Below are positions 49,872 to 58,689 of a DNA stretch of 64,000 bases, piece after piece. The position numbers were made by a program, and so were the translations under genes. How positions within the stretch are numbered: position 1 is the stretch's first letter; each line of letters opens with the position of its first letter. Source of the DNA: Monodelphis domestica (lineage: Eukaryota > Chordata > Mammalia > Didelphimorphia > Didelphidae); the NCBI RefSeq assembly GCF_027887165.1, contig NC_077230.1:347009989-347073988 (forward strand), written 5' to 3'. Under the pieces are notes generated by a model. It saw nothing but the letters and a program-made list of their open reading frames with translations, ran no database searches and had not been told where the DNA came from.

Positions 49872-51023
49872 CCCCTCTACCCTTCTCTCTCTCTCTTTGT
49901 CTCTGCCTCCCCTACCTCTCTCCCCCTCTGTCCACCTCTTCCTTCCTCTCCCCCATCTCTCTCTTCTCTCTCTCTCTTCCTCCCCCATCTCGCTCTCCCC
50001 CCACTGTCCACCTCTTGCTCCCCTCCCTCCCCCATCTCTCTCTCTCCCTGCTGTCTGTCTGTCTGTCATGTTTAACCTTTACCATGCAGAACAGTGAGCT
50101 TCTAAGACTCGCCATCGCTAAGATTCTAAAGGTTCTAGTACTGCATGCTTCTATCTCCTCTTCCTCCTCGCTCCTCAGCCCATCTCTCTTTTCCTGATTT
50201 AGCACTAGTTCCATGGTGCTTCCAGGGCCCGATGAGAGACAGGCCAAGTCTCGTCAGCAATCCCCAGGGCTGGGCTCTCTTCACCCATCCCGGACCCTCC
50301 GGGTGCTGGCTACCCTCCACGCCTCCCCCTCTTTCTTCACACATCCCACCCAGCTCACAGGAGCTCTGATTCACCAGGGAGAGGAGCCCTACATCAAGAA
50401 GTGTGTCTGTCATCTTCCTTCATGCCCCTGCCTAGTGCTGGAGCTGGCCTTGTGTCAGACAGAAGCAGAAGCAGCAGGAGGTTGTCACAGTCTTGGGATC
50501 CATCACCCATGCCAACGGGAGAATATCCTCTAGCTGTGACCCTAGTCTTTACTCTTTTTTTCTTTTAAACCCTTACCTTCCATCTTAGAATCAATACTGT
50601 GTATTGGTTCCAAGGCAGAAGAGCGGTAAGGGCTAGGCAGTGGGGGTTAAGTGACTTGCCCAGGGTCACACAGTTAGGAAGGGTCTGAGGTTAGATTTGA
50701 ATCAAGGACCTTCCATCTCTGGGCCTGACTCTCAATTCGCTGAGCCACTTAGTTGCTCCTAGTCTTTATTCTTCACGGCAGAGTCGGGGCAGGAGAGATA
50801 TAGAAAACTTCAGAGTATAAGCCACTATCATGGGCAGATTCAGGGATCTGGGCATGGCTAAATGGCCTGGGCCAGGACAGAAGGCCCCTGAGATTCCTCT
50901 CAATTCCCCGGGATACCCCTCCCAAACCACCAGAAGGCACACTAGACTCAGACGCTTCCCTCCCTGGCCCCAACTCACAGTGAGGAAACAGGTGAAGGAC
51001 CAGCACAGTCTCTGCCACTTCAT
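32942..51023 (-). CDS. RELT: RELT (TNF receptor superfamily member 19L), complete coding sequence in ten exons
   Basis: Coding segments on the - strand are 51023-50979, 48106-47993, 47399-47221, 46111-46032, 42582-42322, 40425-40345, 38624-38543, 37784-37530, 33614-33407 and 32989-32942. They total 1353 nt, or 450 residues plus TGA, and every junction is GT-AG and in phase. The product is a type I plasma-membrane receptor. It has a signal peptide (about 1-24), a cysteine-rich TNFR domain (about 28-135), an N-glycosylation site NGT at Asn166, one transmembrane helix (about 181-204) and a basic stop-transfer KKK. The cytoplasmic tail carries [20 protein letters not shown] and the RFRV motif (366-369) that in human RELT binds the kinase OSR1. 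The C-terminus is [11 protein letters not shown]. Human RELT (about 430 residues) binds TRAF1, RELL1 and RELL2, activates p38/JNK when overexpressed, and is needed for enamel formation. No ligand is known. There is no death domain. Confidence 0.96.
33407..33614 (-). CDS. RELT: RELT exon 9: RFRV motif and acidic-proline segment
   Basis: The acceptor is ctttcctccag and the donor gtgagc starts at 33406. The exon is 208 nt, 69 codons after one completing base. The split Arg plus [10 protein letters not shown] forms the RFRV docking motif for OSR1/SPAK kinases (known for the human protein). The segment [20 protein letters not shown] matches human GLPPEQQALLGSGGSRTKWL. Confidence 0.94.
34163..34640 (-). 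mobile_element. High-copy marsupial repeat of unresolved family (reverse copy)
   Basis: The - strand contains gaactgatgcaaagtgaagt, gagcagaacc, gatgaaaaatgcc, catgttttacatgatcgcac and a GGGAGAGAGAATG tail. The same sequence occurs in two pieces at 59865-60535. I recognise it as common in marsupial DNA but cannot name it with confidence. Confidence 0.6.
34748..35017 (+). mobile_element. Long CORE-SINE with duplicated promoter-box region
   Basis: A near full-length copy. The 20-bp segment around aattcaaagctggcctcag occurs twice in tandem (34814-34832 and 34834-34852), duplicating the region where the pol III B box lies. Confidence 0.9.
35301..35520 (+). mobile_element. tRNA-headed marsupial SINE
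   Basis: From gggcagctgagtagctcagt to an A-rich tail. The target duplication aattacca is at 35293-35300 and 35521-35528. It lies in a RELT intron, antisense. Confidence 0.93.
35693..35905 (-). mobile_element. Long CORE-SINE
   Basis: - strand copy beginning gtggttgttcagtcatttca, with agagatgaggaaactgaggc and gacagatttgaactcagg. Confidence 0.85.
36095..36262 (+). mobile_element. Long CORE-SINE, internally deleted
   Basis: The head gggcagctaggtggcaagg is joined directly to tttgcctcagtttcctcatc, so the middle part is missing. It ends aatggggtcacaaagagtca followed by attgaacaacaaaag. Confidence 0.8.
37030..37222 (-). mobile_element. Diverged tRNA-headed SINE
   Basis: - strand copy with ttctgccttagtgccaattc, gcaaaggctaggcaaatggg and agtgactttcccagggtcac, ending ctaccaagctgtccc. 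More diverged than the others. Confidence 0.75.
37530..37784 (-). CDS. RELT: RELT exon 8: His/Cys-rich and proline-rich cytoplasmic segment
   Basis: The acceptor is tgctcttctcag and the donor gtgagt starts at 37529. The exon is 255 nt. It carries [38 protein letters not shown] and [10 protein letters not shown]. The cluster of four cysteines and five histidines could bind metal, but I know of no evidence for that. The exon ends in the first residue of the RFRV motif. Confidence 0.95.
38273..38350. repeat. Hexamer minisatellite (GCACCA/GCACTG/GCACCG)n
   Basis: About 13 hexamer units, variants of rGCACy, in the RELT intron between exons 7 and 8. Being in-frame in all phases, it creates fake Val-Pro-Leu repeat frames. 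Confidence 0.95.
38543..38624 (-). CDS. RELT: RELT exon 7: helical cytoplasmic block
   Basis: The acceptor is tttgcttcccag and the donor gtaagc starts at 38542. The exon is 82 nt and encodes [20 protein letters not shown] plus TSYKPLP, predicted helical. It aligns directly with human RELT. Confidence 0.95.
38625..40344. other. RELT intron between exons 6 and 7
   Basis: It contains a MIR scrap (about 39040-39190) and a long CORE-SINE copy (about 39790-40010). No exon or RNA gene is seen. Confidence 0.65.
39790..40010 (+). mobile_element. CORE-SINE/MIR copy
   Basis: Contains ttcaagtcaggagaacttga, gttcaaatctgacctcagac, tctgtttgcctt and an AT-rich end. Confidence 0.75.
40345..40425 (-). CDS. 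RELT: RELT exon 6: conserved cytoplasmic block
   Basis: The acceptor is cttccttccacag and the donor gtgagg starts at 40344. The exon is 81 nt and encodes [20 protein letters not shown] followed by LITEKK, one of the most conserved segments across RELT, RELL1 and RELL2. Confidence 0.95.
40426..42321. other. RELT intron between exons 5 and 6
   Basis: It holds a MIR scrap (40760-40840) and a one-ended hAT-like fragment (to 41741). A CT-rich stretch at 41760-42200 resembles an old LINE but is not assignable. No exon is seen. Confidence 0.6.
41640..41741. mobile_element. One-ended hAT-like transposon fragment
   Basis: The right end, gtgccataggttcaccatca (41722-41741), is the exact reverse complement of 20 bases at the left end of the element at 13071. 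The other end was not found, so the left limit is approximate. Confidence 0.6.
42322..42582 (-). CDS. RELT: RELT exon 5: stalk, glycosylation site and transmembrane helix
   Basis: The exon is 261 nt with donor gtgaga at 42321. It encodes a charged stalk, the sequon in PPENGTQAG, the transmembrane helix [20 protein letters not shown] and the juxtamembrane [11 protein letters not shown], nearly identical to human in the helix. The acceptor, ggctgggggcag, has a weak pyrimidine tract nearby. A pyrimidine-rich stretch lies further upstream in the transcript. Confidence 0.94.
42650..43060. repeat. Purine-rich GAGACA/AGAGG tract (pyrimidine-rich in RELT RNA)
   Basis: About 400 bp of irregular GAGA, GACA and AAGG motifs on the + strand, beginning about 70 bp upstream (in transcript sense) of the RELT exon 5 acceptor. 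Confidence 0.85.
43448..43565 (+). repeat. Copy 1 of a local duplicated segment
   Basis: Aligns to 44601-44718 along its length, with cccagacctc and aaataaagg followed by agcaggggcaaaa in both. Roughly three quarters of positions agree by eye. Family unknown. Confidence 0.75.
43829..43852. repeat. Short (GC)n(AC)n microsatellite
   Basis: gcgcgc followed by about nine AC units. Alternating purine-pyrimidine, so prone to Z-DNA. Confidence 0.9.
44601..44718 (+). repeat. Copy 2 of a local duplicated segment
   Basis: Partner of 43448-43565 in the same RELT intron, same orientation, about 1.15 kb apart. Confidence 0.75.
45195..45995. repeat. Pyrimidine-rich CTGTCTC tract (purine-rich in RELT RNA)
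   Basis: About 800 bp of irregular TCTCTG, CTGTCTC and CTTCC motifs on the + strand, ending about 35 bp from the RELT exon 4 donor. Confidence 0.85.
46032..46111 (-). CDS. RELT: RELT exon 4: end of cysteine-rich domain
   Basis: The acceptor is tgttttcctgcag and the donor gtgagt starts at 46031. The exon is 80 nt, phase 2 in and phase 1 out. It encodes [20 protein letters not shown] and GTPGCG, and matches the human PCSWAPLGTHGC segment. Confidence 0.93.
46112..47220. other. RELT intron between exons 3 and 4
   Basis: It contains the gaactagaaggacttagaac type tandem array and MIR tail (46830-47070). Nothing else is recognisable. Confidence 0.6.
46830..47075 (-). repeat. Degenerate GAACC/AGAATGTCAGA array with MIR tail
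   Basis: Irregular copies of aatgtcagatctggaaggga and cttagaac run into attttactgatgaggaaact, gaggcccagag. Same architecture as at 8370. Confidence 0.65.
47221..47399 (-). CDS. RELT: RELT exon 3: main TNFR cysteine-rich repeat
   Basis: The acceptor is ttttcccactcag and the donor gtgagc starts at 47220. The exon is 179 nt. It encodes [13 protein letters not shown]...CLPHTGC...[17 protein letters not shown], whose cysteine spacing is typical of a TNFR repeat, and it lines up without gaps with human RELT as I recall it. Confidence 0.95.
47993..48106 (-). CDS. RELT: RELT exon 2: end of signal peptide and start of the cysteine-rich domain
   Basis: The acceptor is cttctctctcag and the donor gtaagc starts at 47992. 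The exon has 38 codons in phase 0-0. It starts with hydrophobic LLSG, which finishes the leader, and ends with CPPGEEPNQ, matching the human CPPGEEP. It carries four cysteines before that point, more than I recall in human (see findings). Confidence 0.9.
48903..49083 (+). mobile_element. tRNA-headed marsupial SINE, head partly deleted
   Basis: gaggagcagctgagtagcac is joined early to gcacctgggttcaaatctgg, so about 20-30 bp of the head is missing. The tail is normal, ending gggttttaaaaat. It lies in RELT intron 1, antisense. Confidence 0.9.
49765..50065. repeat. (CT)n microsatellite with diverged flanks
   Basis: Nearly pure CT from about 49768 to 49865, then CT/CCCC-rich sequence and a final (CTGT)4 at about 50050-50066. 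It lies in the intron between the first two RELT coding exons. Confidence 0.95.
50557..50757 (-). mobile_element. tRNA-headed marsupial SINE
   Basis: - strand copy. A 16-bp target duplication, cctagtctttaytctt, lies at 50541-50556 and 50758-50773 with one mismatch. It sits about 200 bp from the first RELT coding exon. Confidence 0.95.
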
Positions 51024-51055
51024 CCTCAGGATACCCCGGGGCTGGGCCAGCTGAC
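50979..51055 (-). CDS. RELT: RELT first coding exon with signal peptide start
   Basis: ATG at 51023 opens 15 codons starting [10 protein letters not shown] and ending CFLT before a gtgagt donor at 50978. Human RELT also begins with a 15-residue MK... exon. An acceptor-like tttgtcctcag ends at 51056, so 51055-51024 is 5' UTR in the same exon and a further non-coding exon should lie upstream (higher coordinates). The start is chosen because no in-frame ATG downstream would keep the hydrophobic leader. Confidence 0.88.
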
Positions 51056-51494
51056 CTGAGGACAAAGGAGAGGAAGCTGGACATCAGGGCAGGCAGGAGC
51101 ATCCCGGGGGGAAAAGAGTCTCACCTGTCCATCCAAGGCAGCCAGGTTCAAAGCCCAGCTCTACTATGTAATAGCTGTGTGACTGTGGGCAAGTCTCTCT
51201 TCCTATGGGCCTCTTTCCTTCTCTTCTCTCTCTTCAGTTCTAAATCTATAGCAAGTTCGTTGAGTGTATTCCTATAATCCTAGAGGCATTACAGAACTGG
51301 AGAGGCCAGGGGCCAGGGCCCTAGAGATCCTGGTTCAAGGCTGAGCCCTCCACTCATTGGCTATGGTACCTAAAGCAAGAACCTTCCTTTTCTGTCAAAT
51401 AAAGTGGGTTGGAACAGATCAAGGATGAGAGCTGGAAGGGATCTCAGAGGTCATCCATCTAGTCTAACCCCCTCATTTGACTAACAACAACAAC

Positions 51495-51735
51495 AATAAT
51501 AATATAGAATACCACAGTAGGAGTCAGCAAGACTCATTTTCCTGAGTTCAAATCTGGCTTCAGACACTTACTAGCTGTTTGCCCCTGATCAAGGCACTTA
51601 ACTCAGTTTGCCTCAGTTTCCTCCTCTGTAAAATAAGCCAGAGAAAGAAATGGCAACCCATCGTAGTAGTAGTATCTTTGCCAAGAAAATCTCAAATGGA
51701 GTCATGCCTGAAAAATAACTGAACAAATAATAATA
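51495..51735 (+). mobile_element. Long CORE-SINE
   Basis: Contains ggagtcagcaagactcattt, gttcaaatctggcttcagac, ctcagtttgcctcagtttcc and atctttgccaagaaaatctc. Confidence 0.85.
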
Positions 51736-52754
51736 ATAACAGATAACTGAACAATATAATAATAATGACAACTAGCATTTCTGTAGCACAAGGATTCTTA
51801 ATTTAACTTCTATGCTTGGATCCCTTTTAGCAGTCTGATGAATTCTATGGACTCCTCTCAAAATGTTTTCAAATGCATAAAATACATAGTATTAAATGGA
51901 AATTAATTACATCAAAATGTAGTTGTTACAATTTTCAAAACCAAAATAAAACCAAAAACACAAGTCTGAAGATCCCTGATGAAGAGGCTTTGATAAAGTA
52001 ATTTACACTGGTTGCTTTGTTTGATGAACTCGGAGCTCCCATCCCACTGACTCTCCTTTTGGGACTTCTGTCTCTTCCTCTAGAGAATGGCTCCCCATCC
52101 AGAGCTTCCTTTTGCCATGAATTCTTGGAAATGAAGGACTGGGAGAACTGATGGAGGAATGAGATCTGGCTCCAAGGTGAGGGATCTTAAGTACCAAGGG
52201 GAAGGGGACAGAGGAAGATATACAGAGAGGAGGCTGGGAAGTAACCCAAGACAAACGCATGACTCAGATTGACCTGTCATCTTGACTGAACCCTCACCTT
52301 CCCCTCCCCCCCCCCCCAGCTGGTTCTGGTTCCTGGCCTGCTACTGAGTCAATATGTAATATTGAGCCAGTCCCTTCCCCCCTTGGGCCCCAGGCTCCTC
52401 CATAACAAAGCTGCCTTTTGGTCTAGATGGTGGAGAAGGTCCCTTCCAGCTCAGTTGCTAATTTGTTTATGAATTTAGGCAAATCACTCCCCATTTCCGA
52501 CCTCAGACCTCAGTTTCTTCTACCCCAAGGTAGAGAAATTGGAGCTAAACAGAGAAGCACAAGGCATCATGGTCCAGGGGCCAGAAGGCTGGTCTCGGGA
52601 GTGAGGAAGGGCAGCGTTTGAATCTCACTTTGGATGATAACCGTGTGTCCCTGGAGAAGTGACTTAACCCCCACTGGACCTCTTTTCCTTATCTGTAAAA
52701 ACAAGATGGTTGGGCTCAAAGATCAGGTCCCTTCCAGACTGGATAACTAAACAC

Positions 52755-52968
52755 ATGTTATTGTTATTCAGTCATTTCAGTCATGTCCGACTCTTAATTT
52801 TCTTGGCTAAGATATTGGATATGTTTGCCATTTTTTTTCTCTATCTCATTTTACAGATGAGAAAACTGAGGCAAACAGGGTTAAGTGACTTGTCCAGGGT
52901 TACCCAGTTAGTATGTATCTAAGGCTGGATTTGAACCCAGATCTTCCTGACTGCAAGCCTGATGTTTA
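52755..52968 (-). mobile_element. Long CORE-SINE
   Basis: - strand copy: ttattcagtcatttcagtca, tgtccgactctt, acagatgagaaaactgaggc and ggatttgaacccagatcttc. Confidence 0.85.
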
Positions 52969-54384
52969 TAGTGATAGAGACAGAGTATTTATTATGCACT
53001 TGCCATATGCCAGGAACTAACTAGACATTTTTGTACTTGTGGTCAGAGACATGAAATGCAGAAATGGGGGGTGGGGGTGGGGGAAGAACCCAGGACATCT
53101 CAAGGCTGACAGCTATTAAAGAGGGGTAATCCGGGGTCTGGTCACCCATGGATACCTCAAGGCCAGTGTTGGGGATGCCCCTCGTGGGGCTGAGGAGCCA
53201 GGCCAGGCGAGGGAACTCACATAGGATGATATCAGGCAGAGAATGAATACTCTCTAGTTCTAATTAATTCTTCTTGCTAACTAGGTCCAAAAGCTGCTGA
53301 GGAGTATAATGCTCTGTTAATAACTCTCTGAATTTTGGCACCTGAAGGCAAAGCCCCAGTGGCTGTGCCCCAGTTCCAGGCCTGCCCAGATGAGCTCTCT
53401 GATAGGCACCATTCTCTGTCTCTGGCCCTGTGTGTCCCTGGATCTTTCAGATTCACTGATGAGGAAGAAGAGTCTCCTTGTTTCTCTATGATTAGCTTCC
53501 CACTGGCCTACTTGTGTGATAGGCAGGCGCAGAGCTGGAGCTCAGGCTCCTGGGACAGAGGCAGAAGGGAAAGGTTGTATGATGGCAATGAAGCAAGCAG
53601 CCCTGGGGTTGGAGTCAAGAGGACGTGGCCTGAAGTGTTCTCCTACCCCTTCTTCTCCCCTTCAACAAGTGCCTTCATCCCTCTGGGGCTCACGCTAGGG
53701 GAGCTGGACGTAGGGATCTAAGGTCTCAAACTTCAGTGGCTCACACCTTCCTCCCAAGTCTCAGGCTGGCCCAGGGTCTCCTTATTGCCTCAGGTGACCC
53801 TCGACCACGCGAAGGAACCTCAGCTCTAGGGGCTGGAAAAAGTGAGCCAGGGAGCAACTTGATCCTTCATTGTCCCAGCCAGGTCCCACAGGCCCTTCAG
53901 TCAGTGCCAGTGGTTCAGGTTACACCTCGTGGTGAAAAGGGGAGGGAGACCAGCCTGGTCCCCAAGGGGGTTCCTGATGCCAGCCAAAGCCAGATTCTTC
54001 CATCCTGACTCCCTGCCTAAATCAGGGAGGGGAAGGTAGAGGGAGCCATCTCTGCTAAGTCTCCCAACGCAACAGGGAGGATTGAGGCAGAGACTCAAGA
54101 AAGGACTTCCTTGGGGAAGAAGGCTCCCAAGGACTATAAACAGAGACCTGCCCACCTGGAACCTTTTAATTAAGCTCTAAATATGTATTTGTGACCACAC
54201 ACTGCCCTACTTATTAGGGACTGCTTTCCTGCCCTAACTAGCCCAGCCCACACTTCTGCCTAGCAAAGCCTCATGGCCAGCTCTTCCTTCCCAAGAGCAA
54301 CAACCCTCAAACAAGCCTCTCAGCCAGGAAAAGGGGCTTTTGTCCACCTCAAACACTGATGCTCTAAAGGTTTCTGCTTAGAGA

Positions 54385-54668
54385 TGGCCCAGTAGACCTC
54401 GAGTCAGGAAGACTGAATTCAAATCTGGCCTCAGATGCTAGCTATGAGACTCTGGGCAAGTCACTTTACTCTCTGTATGCCTTAGTTTTCTTATCTGTAA
54501 AATGAACTGGAGACAGAAATGGCAAAGCACGTAACCCAGTTTGCCTCTGTTTCCCCATCTGTCAAACAAACTGAAAAAGGAAATGGCAAACCCCTCTCAT
54601 CTCTGCCAAGAAAATCCCAAATGGGGTCACAAAGAGTCAGACACAACTGAGAATGATGGAACAAATAG
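54385..54668 (+). mobile_element. Long CORE-SINE with internal tandem duplication
   Basis: The segment running from tgccttagttttcttatctg to aaatggcaaa is repeated as tgcctctgtttccccatctg to aaatggcaaa (about 65 bp each). The copy ends aaatggggtcacaaagagtc then gaacaaatagc. Confidence 0.85.
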
Positions 54669-54699
54669 CAACTTGTTGCAGAGTCCCACATTTTATATA

Positions 54700-54940
54700 A
54701 ACCCTGTTGGCTGGCTCACAAAGCCTAGAATTGTTTGCAGAACCTGGAACTGTTTGCAGAGCCTGGCATTATTCCTGGAATTTAATGACTATTTGCAGGA
54801 CCTCAAGGCTAATACTAGAGTCTTGGATTATTGTTAGAGCCTGGAGCCTGGTACTGTTTGCCTGCTTGGCTGCTGTAGACTCTAGAATTATTCTTGGAGC
54901 CAATTTGGCTATTTGTGAAGCTCCTGGCTATTTAGCCACC
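54700..54940. repeat. Degenerate tandem array of TTTGCAGAGCCTGGAATTATT-like units
   Basis: About nine irregular 20-25 bp units (agaattgtttgcagaacctg, gaactgtttgcagagcctgg, cattattcctggaattt and so on). No family recognised. Confidence 0.7.
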
Positions 54941-55356
54941 TCCCTTAATGACGTGACAGAGTCCTGGTTCAGAAGACACAGAAATCCTGGTGAGCCCATC
55001 CCTGGGGCAGCTGGCCTCAACACATCCTCTTCTTTCTCCTTTGAGACAAGTCAGGCCCTTCTCATTCACCTCCCTAGAGAAATGCTGGTGGTCCAAGGGG
55101 AACTTTCCACTCTATCATCCCTCATGGCTGGCCTCGAGTCTCACCTCTGCCACTTAGAAGCCCTCATTTCCTTCTGACCAATGCTCAATTAATCCTTCCT
55201 ACAGGAAGCCTTTCCAGATTCACTCCAGCTGCTGGAGTCCTCCTCCCTCACAAATATTTACATATTATACATTTTAATGACATAAATATTATAAATTACA
55301 CAAAATAGATATAAAATATTTCATTCTGTACTGTATTAGCTCAAATATAACACAAC

Positions 55357-56391
55357 CCTGAATATAGTGTGATCCCAAGTATTTGAAGGGAAACTCAGAA
55401 AGAGGAAAAAGTACTTGGGTTTTGGAAGAAGCTGGTTTTTTTCCACATGGTCAATATTATTTTCTCTACCCATCATCAAATAAATAACAGGTAAATGTTC
55501 AGAAATTATAACTACAAGAGCCTGGGCATAAGAGCTACCGAAACCAAAAATACTGGCTGTCAAGTCCTGCTCGATGAATTATTCCTGGGTCAACGAACTG
55601 GGATGAGAAAAATGATTTTTGGGATTACAGGAGGATCGAACTGTCAGACGGACAGATCAAACACACAGACATTCTCTTGCTGGGTGTGGCAAATTGGGGT
55701 GCACAATTTATAGGGAAAATGACATAGGTTAAGGGATTAGGTAAGTCTTTTGCAGGAACAATGGTTAGTAATGATTTACAAGATGGAAACGATAGGTGCA
55801 GATTGCCTTAGTGGCTCTAAGCAGTATTTTTTATAGAATAACAAATCACAGGTAACATGTCAACATATGACCCAATACTGTATGTTCTCACAGAATTCTT
55901 GTATTATTATTATTTTCTTGGCTGGACATACAGTATTTGTTTTTCTCATGCTAGGGAGCAGGCCACGTGTCTGGCAATTTCTAAGCTATGATTTCCCAGA
56001 GATCTTGCAAACTGGGGCGCATTGGGCACCCAACAGCCTATAATATTCTTATGCTGTTCCCCCAACTGGCATGAGGTCTATCGCCACCACAACGTATCGC
56101 GTGTGTGAAAGATGATTTGCACGAGACAACACGTACATGAAGTTGCAACAGTTTAGCCTCAATCTATTTTCAGAGTTCTTAAGACACTTCCAGTACGTTT
56201 GAACAATGTTGCATCGTAACATCAATTCTCGATTCACTTACAATGTAGTGATTATAAACAGATGCACTAAAATGCATGCTAAGGCACACAATACACAACT
56301 TTTGATTTCAAAGCTGGAAGTGCTCGAATATAGTGCAAATGCAACTTTCAAAGGTACGTATTGGGGGGAAAAACATCGCACTATATTCAGG
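55357..56391. mobile_element. About 1.0-kb AT-rich element with inverted terminal motif, probable DNA transposon
   Basis: The left end cctgaatatagtgtgat (55357-55373) and right end atcgcactatattcagg (56375-56391) are inverted repeats with one mismatch in 17. The interior is AT-rich yet keeps CpGs and has no SINE or MIR, unlike its surroundings. The true edges may extend 10-20 bp further out. No transposase frame is recognisable. Confidence 0.6.
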
Positions 56392-56737
56392 ATAATATGG
56401 TATAGGCTGTATGTTTAATAGACTGCATTTTTATAGAGAGTAGATATTTTGTAGATATATATTTATAGATATTATTTCCTTATCCCCAAAAGAGGAAGAT
56501 CCTGAAGGGAAAGGACAATTTTTCACTTTTGTCTTACTTATATCCTCGGTGCTTAGGGTAGAGTGTGGTAAACAGTAGGTGCTTATTAATAAATGGATAA
56601 GTGTCTGTCAATTGACTGATGGACCAATGAGGCCACAACTTACCCTCACACTAGGGATTCTCAATGAGTAAAGGCCAAGTATCCTCTAGGAGAGGATGGG
56701 ATGCTGGTAGAAAAGTGCATCATCTAATCTAATCCCG

Positions 56738-56940
56738 ACTTTTTTTTTAACCCTTACCTTCCATCTTAATATCAATACTGTGTATTAACTCCAAAGCAGA
56801 AGAGTGGAAAGGGCTAGGCAATGGGGATTAAGTGACTTGCCCAGGGTCACACAGCTAGGAAGTGTCTGAGGCCATATTTGAATTCAGGACCTGCCATCTC
56901 TGGGCCTGACTCTCAATCCACTGAGCTCCTAGCTACTTCC
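56738..56940 (-). mobile_element. tRNA-headed marsupial SINE
   Basis: - strand copy from tttttttttaacccttacct to gagctcctagctacttcc. No clear target duplication. Confidence 0.9.
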
Positions 56941-57652
56941 ATAATTCTGACATTTTACAAGGGAGGATTCCAAGAGGAGAAAGGACTTGCTCAACATCAC
57001 CCAGCAAGTCAGTGCAGGGGCTACAATTAAACTCAGATCACCCAATGGTGAAAAATGTGGGGCTCACAAGAGTCTCAAACTTAGCCAGAATTGATTAAAA
57101 TATAATTGGGCAATATTTAACAAACTAAATATACAACATAGGTAGTGTTAACTTGTGGTTAAGTCAAGGATCAGTTTCCATTTTAAGAGGATTTGGGAGA
57201 GAGGGCAGGGATGGCCCAGGCGTGTATCTAGGACATAGATCCACATTTTAGGAAGGCCACTGACCAGTTACATCAAGACCAGAGAAGGATGACCAATTTG
57301 GGGAAGGCACTAGAAGCCATGACCTAAAGAAGATTGTTATTTAGAAAAATGGAGACACTGGGTATCATAGCAGGGCTGGAAGCAATGGGGGATAATTGCA
57401 AAGAGGCAGTTTCCACTGCATGAAAAGACCTTCCCAGGATTCAACAGTGGAAAACTAAAATGGGCTGTCTCAGAAGGTAGTGAACTCCCCATCACTAGAG
57501 TTCCTCAAGCAAAAGTTTAATGAGCCCTCATTCTATGGAGATCAAAGGATCACAGATGGAGATCTGGAAGGAAACTGAGGCCGTAGTCTAACCTTATTTT
57601 ACAGATAAGGAAACTGAGACTTAGACCATAAGACCATTGATAAGCATTTGTT

Positions 57653-57876
57653 GGTTTGAACTGAGTCCTATATTTCAGTTAATATTTCAACCAGTGAGGC
57701 AGCAGAATCTTGGACTTGTGGGTGGGGAATGGGGCAGGAGATCAGGATTCTTCTGGTCCTGGGTCTGTCACTGACTCGATTTGGGACCATGGGCAAGACC
57801 CTTCCTCTCTTGGCTTCTGTTTCCACCTCTAAGAAATGAGAGAAGGGACCTTAGAGGTAATCCTAGTCCAACTAAG
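57653..57876 (+). repeat. Copy 1 of a 220-bp local duplication
   Basis: Shares ttgaactgagtccyata, atttcaaccagtgaggcagc, agaatcytggacttgtgg, caagacccttcctctc and aagaaatgagag with 59594-59838, same order and orientation. Confidence 0.8.
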
Positions 57877-57889
57877 GTCGGTCATCAGC

Positions 57890-58125
57890 ACAGTCATTTT
57901 CAGTCATGTCCGACTCTTCATGACTCTATTTCTAGGTAGACACTAGAGTGATTTTTGCCATTTTCTTGCTTATTTTACAGATGAGGAAACTGAGGCAAAC
58001 AGGGTTAAGTGTCTTGTTCAGGGATAACATAGCTAGTAAGTATCTGAGGCCAGCTTTGAACTCCAGAAGAGGAATCTTCCTGACTCCAGGCCCAGCACTC
58101 TATCCATTCACTACCTAGCTGCCCC
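57890..58125 (-). mobile_element. Long CORE-SINE
   Basis: - strand copy: cagtcattttcagtcatgtc, acagatgaggaaactgaggc, cccagcactctatccattca. It follows copy 1 of the duplication directly. Confidence 0.87.
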
Positions 58126-58689
58126 AATGGCATCATTCGGTCATTTGGCTAGTAAATGACAGAATTGTGATTCAAAATGGCAGTCTGGTTCTAAATGCAG
58201 CCCTTTCCCCACCGCCTCAGAGGACCCAGGCTTAAACCCTGTCACTAACAATGTAACATGGTCAAGTGCCCTCTTCTCAGTTTCCTTCTGGAGCAGAAGA
58301 GGGGCTGGACACTAGCTGGTGTCTCGGGTTCCTTCCAGAGCTGAGATTCTGAGATGGTTTACCTCTGGGCGGGGCAGCTCACGGGTGTGCAGAGTTAGCT
58401 CGGCACCCTTCCTCCCCAGGCCAGTTTGCCCTCACCTCTAGGGACTGGGTGGGGATTTTAAACTTCTGAGAAAAGCAGGAGAAGAAAAAGGAGGAAGGAA
58501 ATAATAGTACTTTGTGGGTGGGGGGACAGAGGAGGGTTGGACGGTGAGGGGCCAAGGTTCCACTCCCTCACTCGAGCAAGAGACAGGGCCCTAACTGTTG
58601 TGGTCCCCTTCCCCTCTTTCCTCCCCCAAACATGCAAGTGTTCTCTAAGCCGGCCAGATGCCATTTGCTGATTACCCAATGTTTGGGGT

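Noticed and set aside
49677..50247. Arg/Glu-repeat and Ser/Leu-repeat frames
   Set aside because: Microsatellite (CT)n translation.
54541..55177. 98- and 156-codon frames near 54.7 kb
   Set aside because: They run through a CORE-SINE and the degenerate tandem array, and the repeated residues mirror the DNA repeat.
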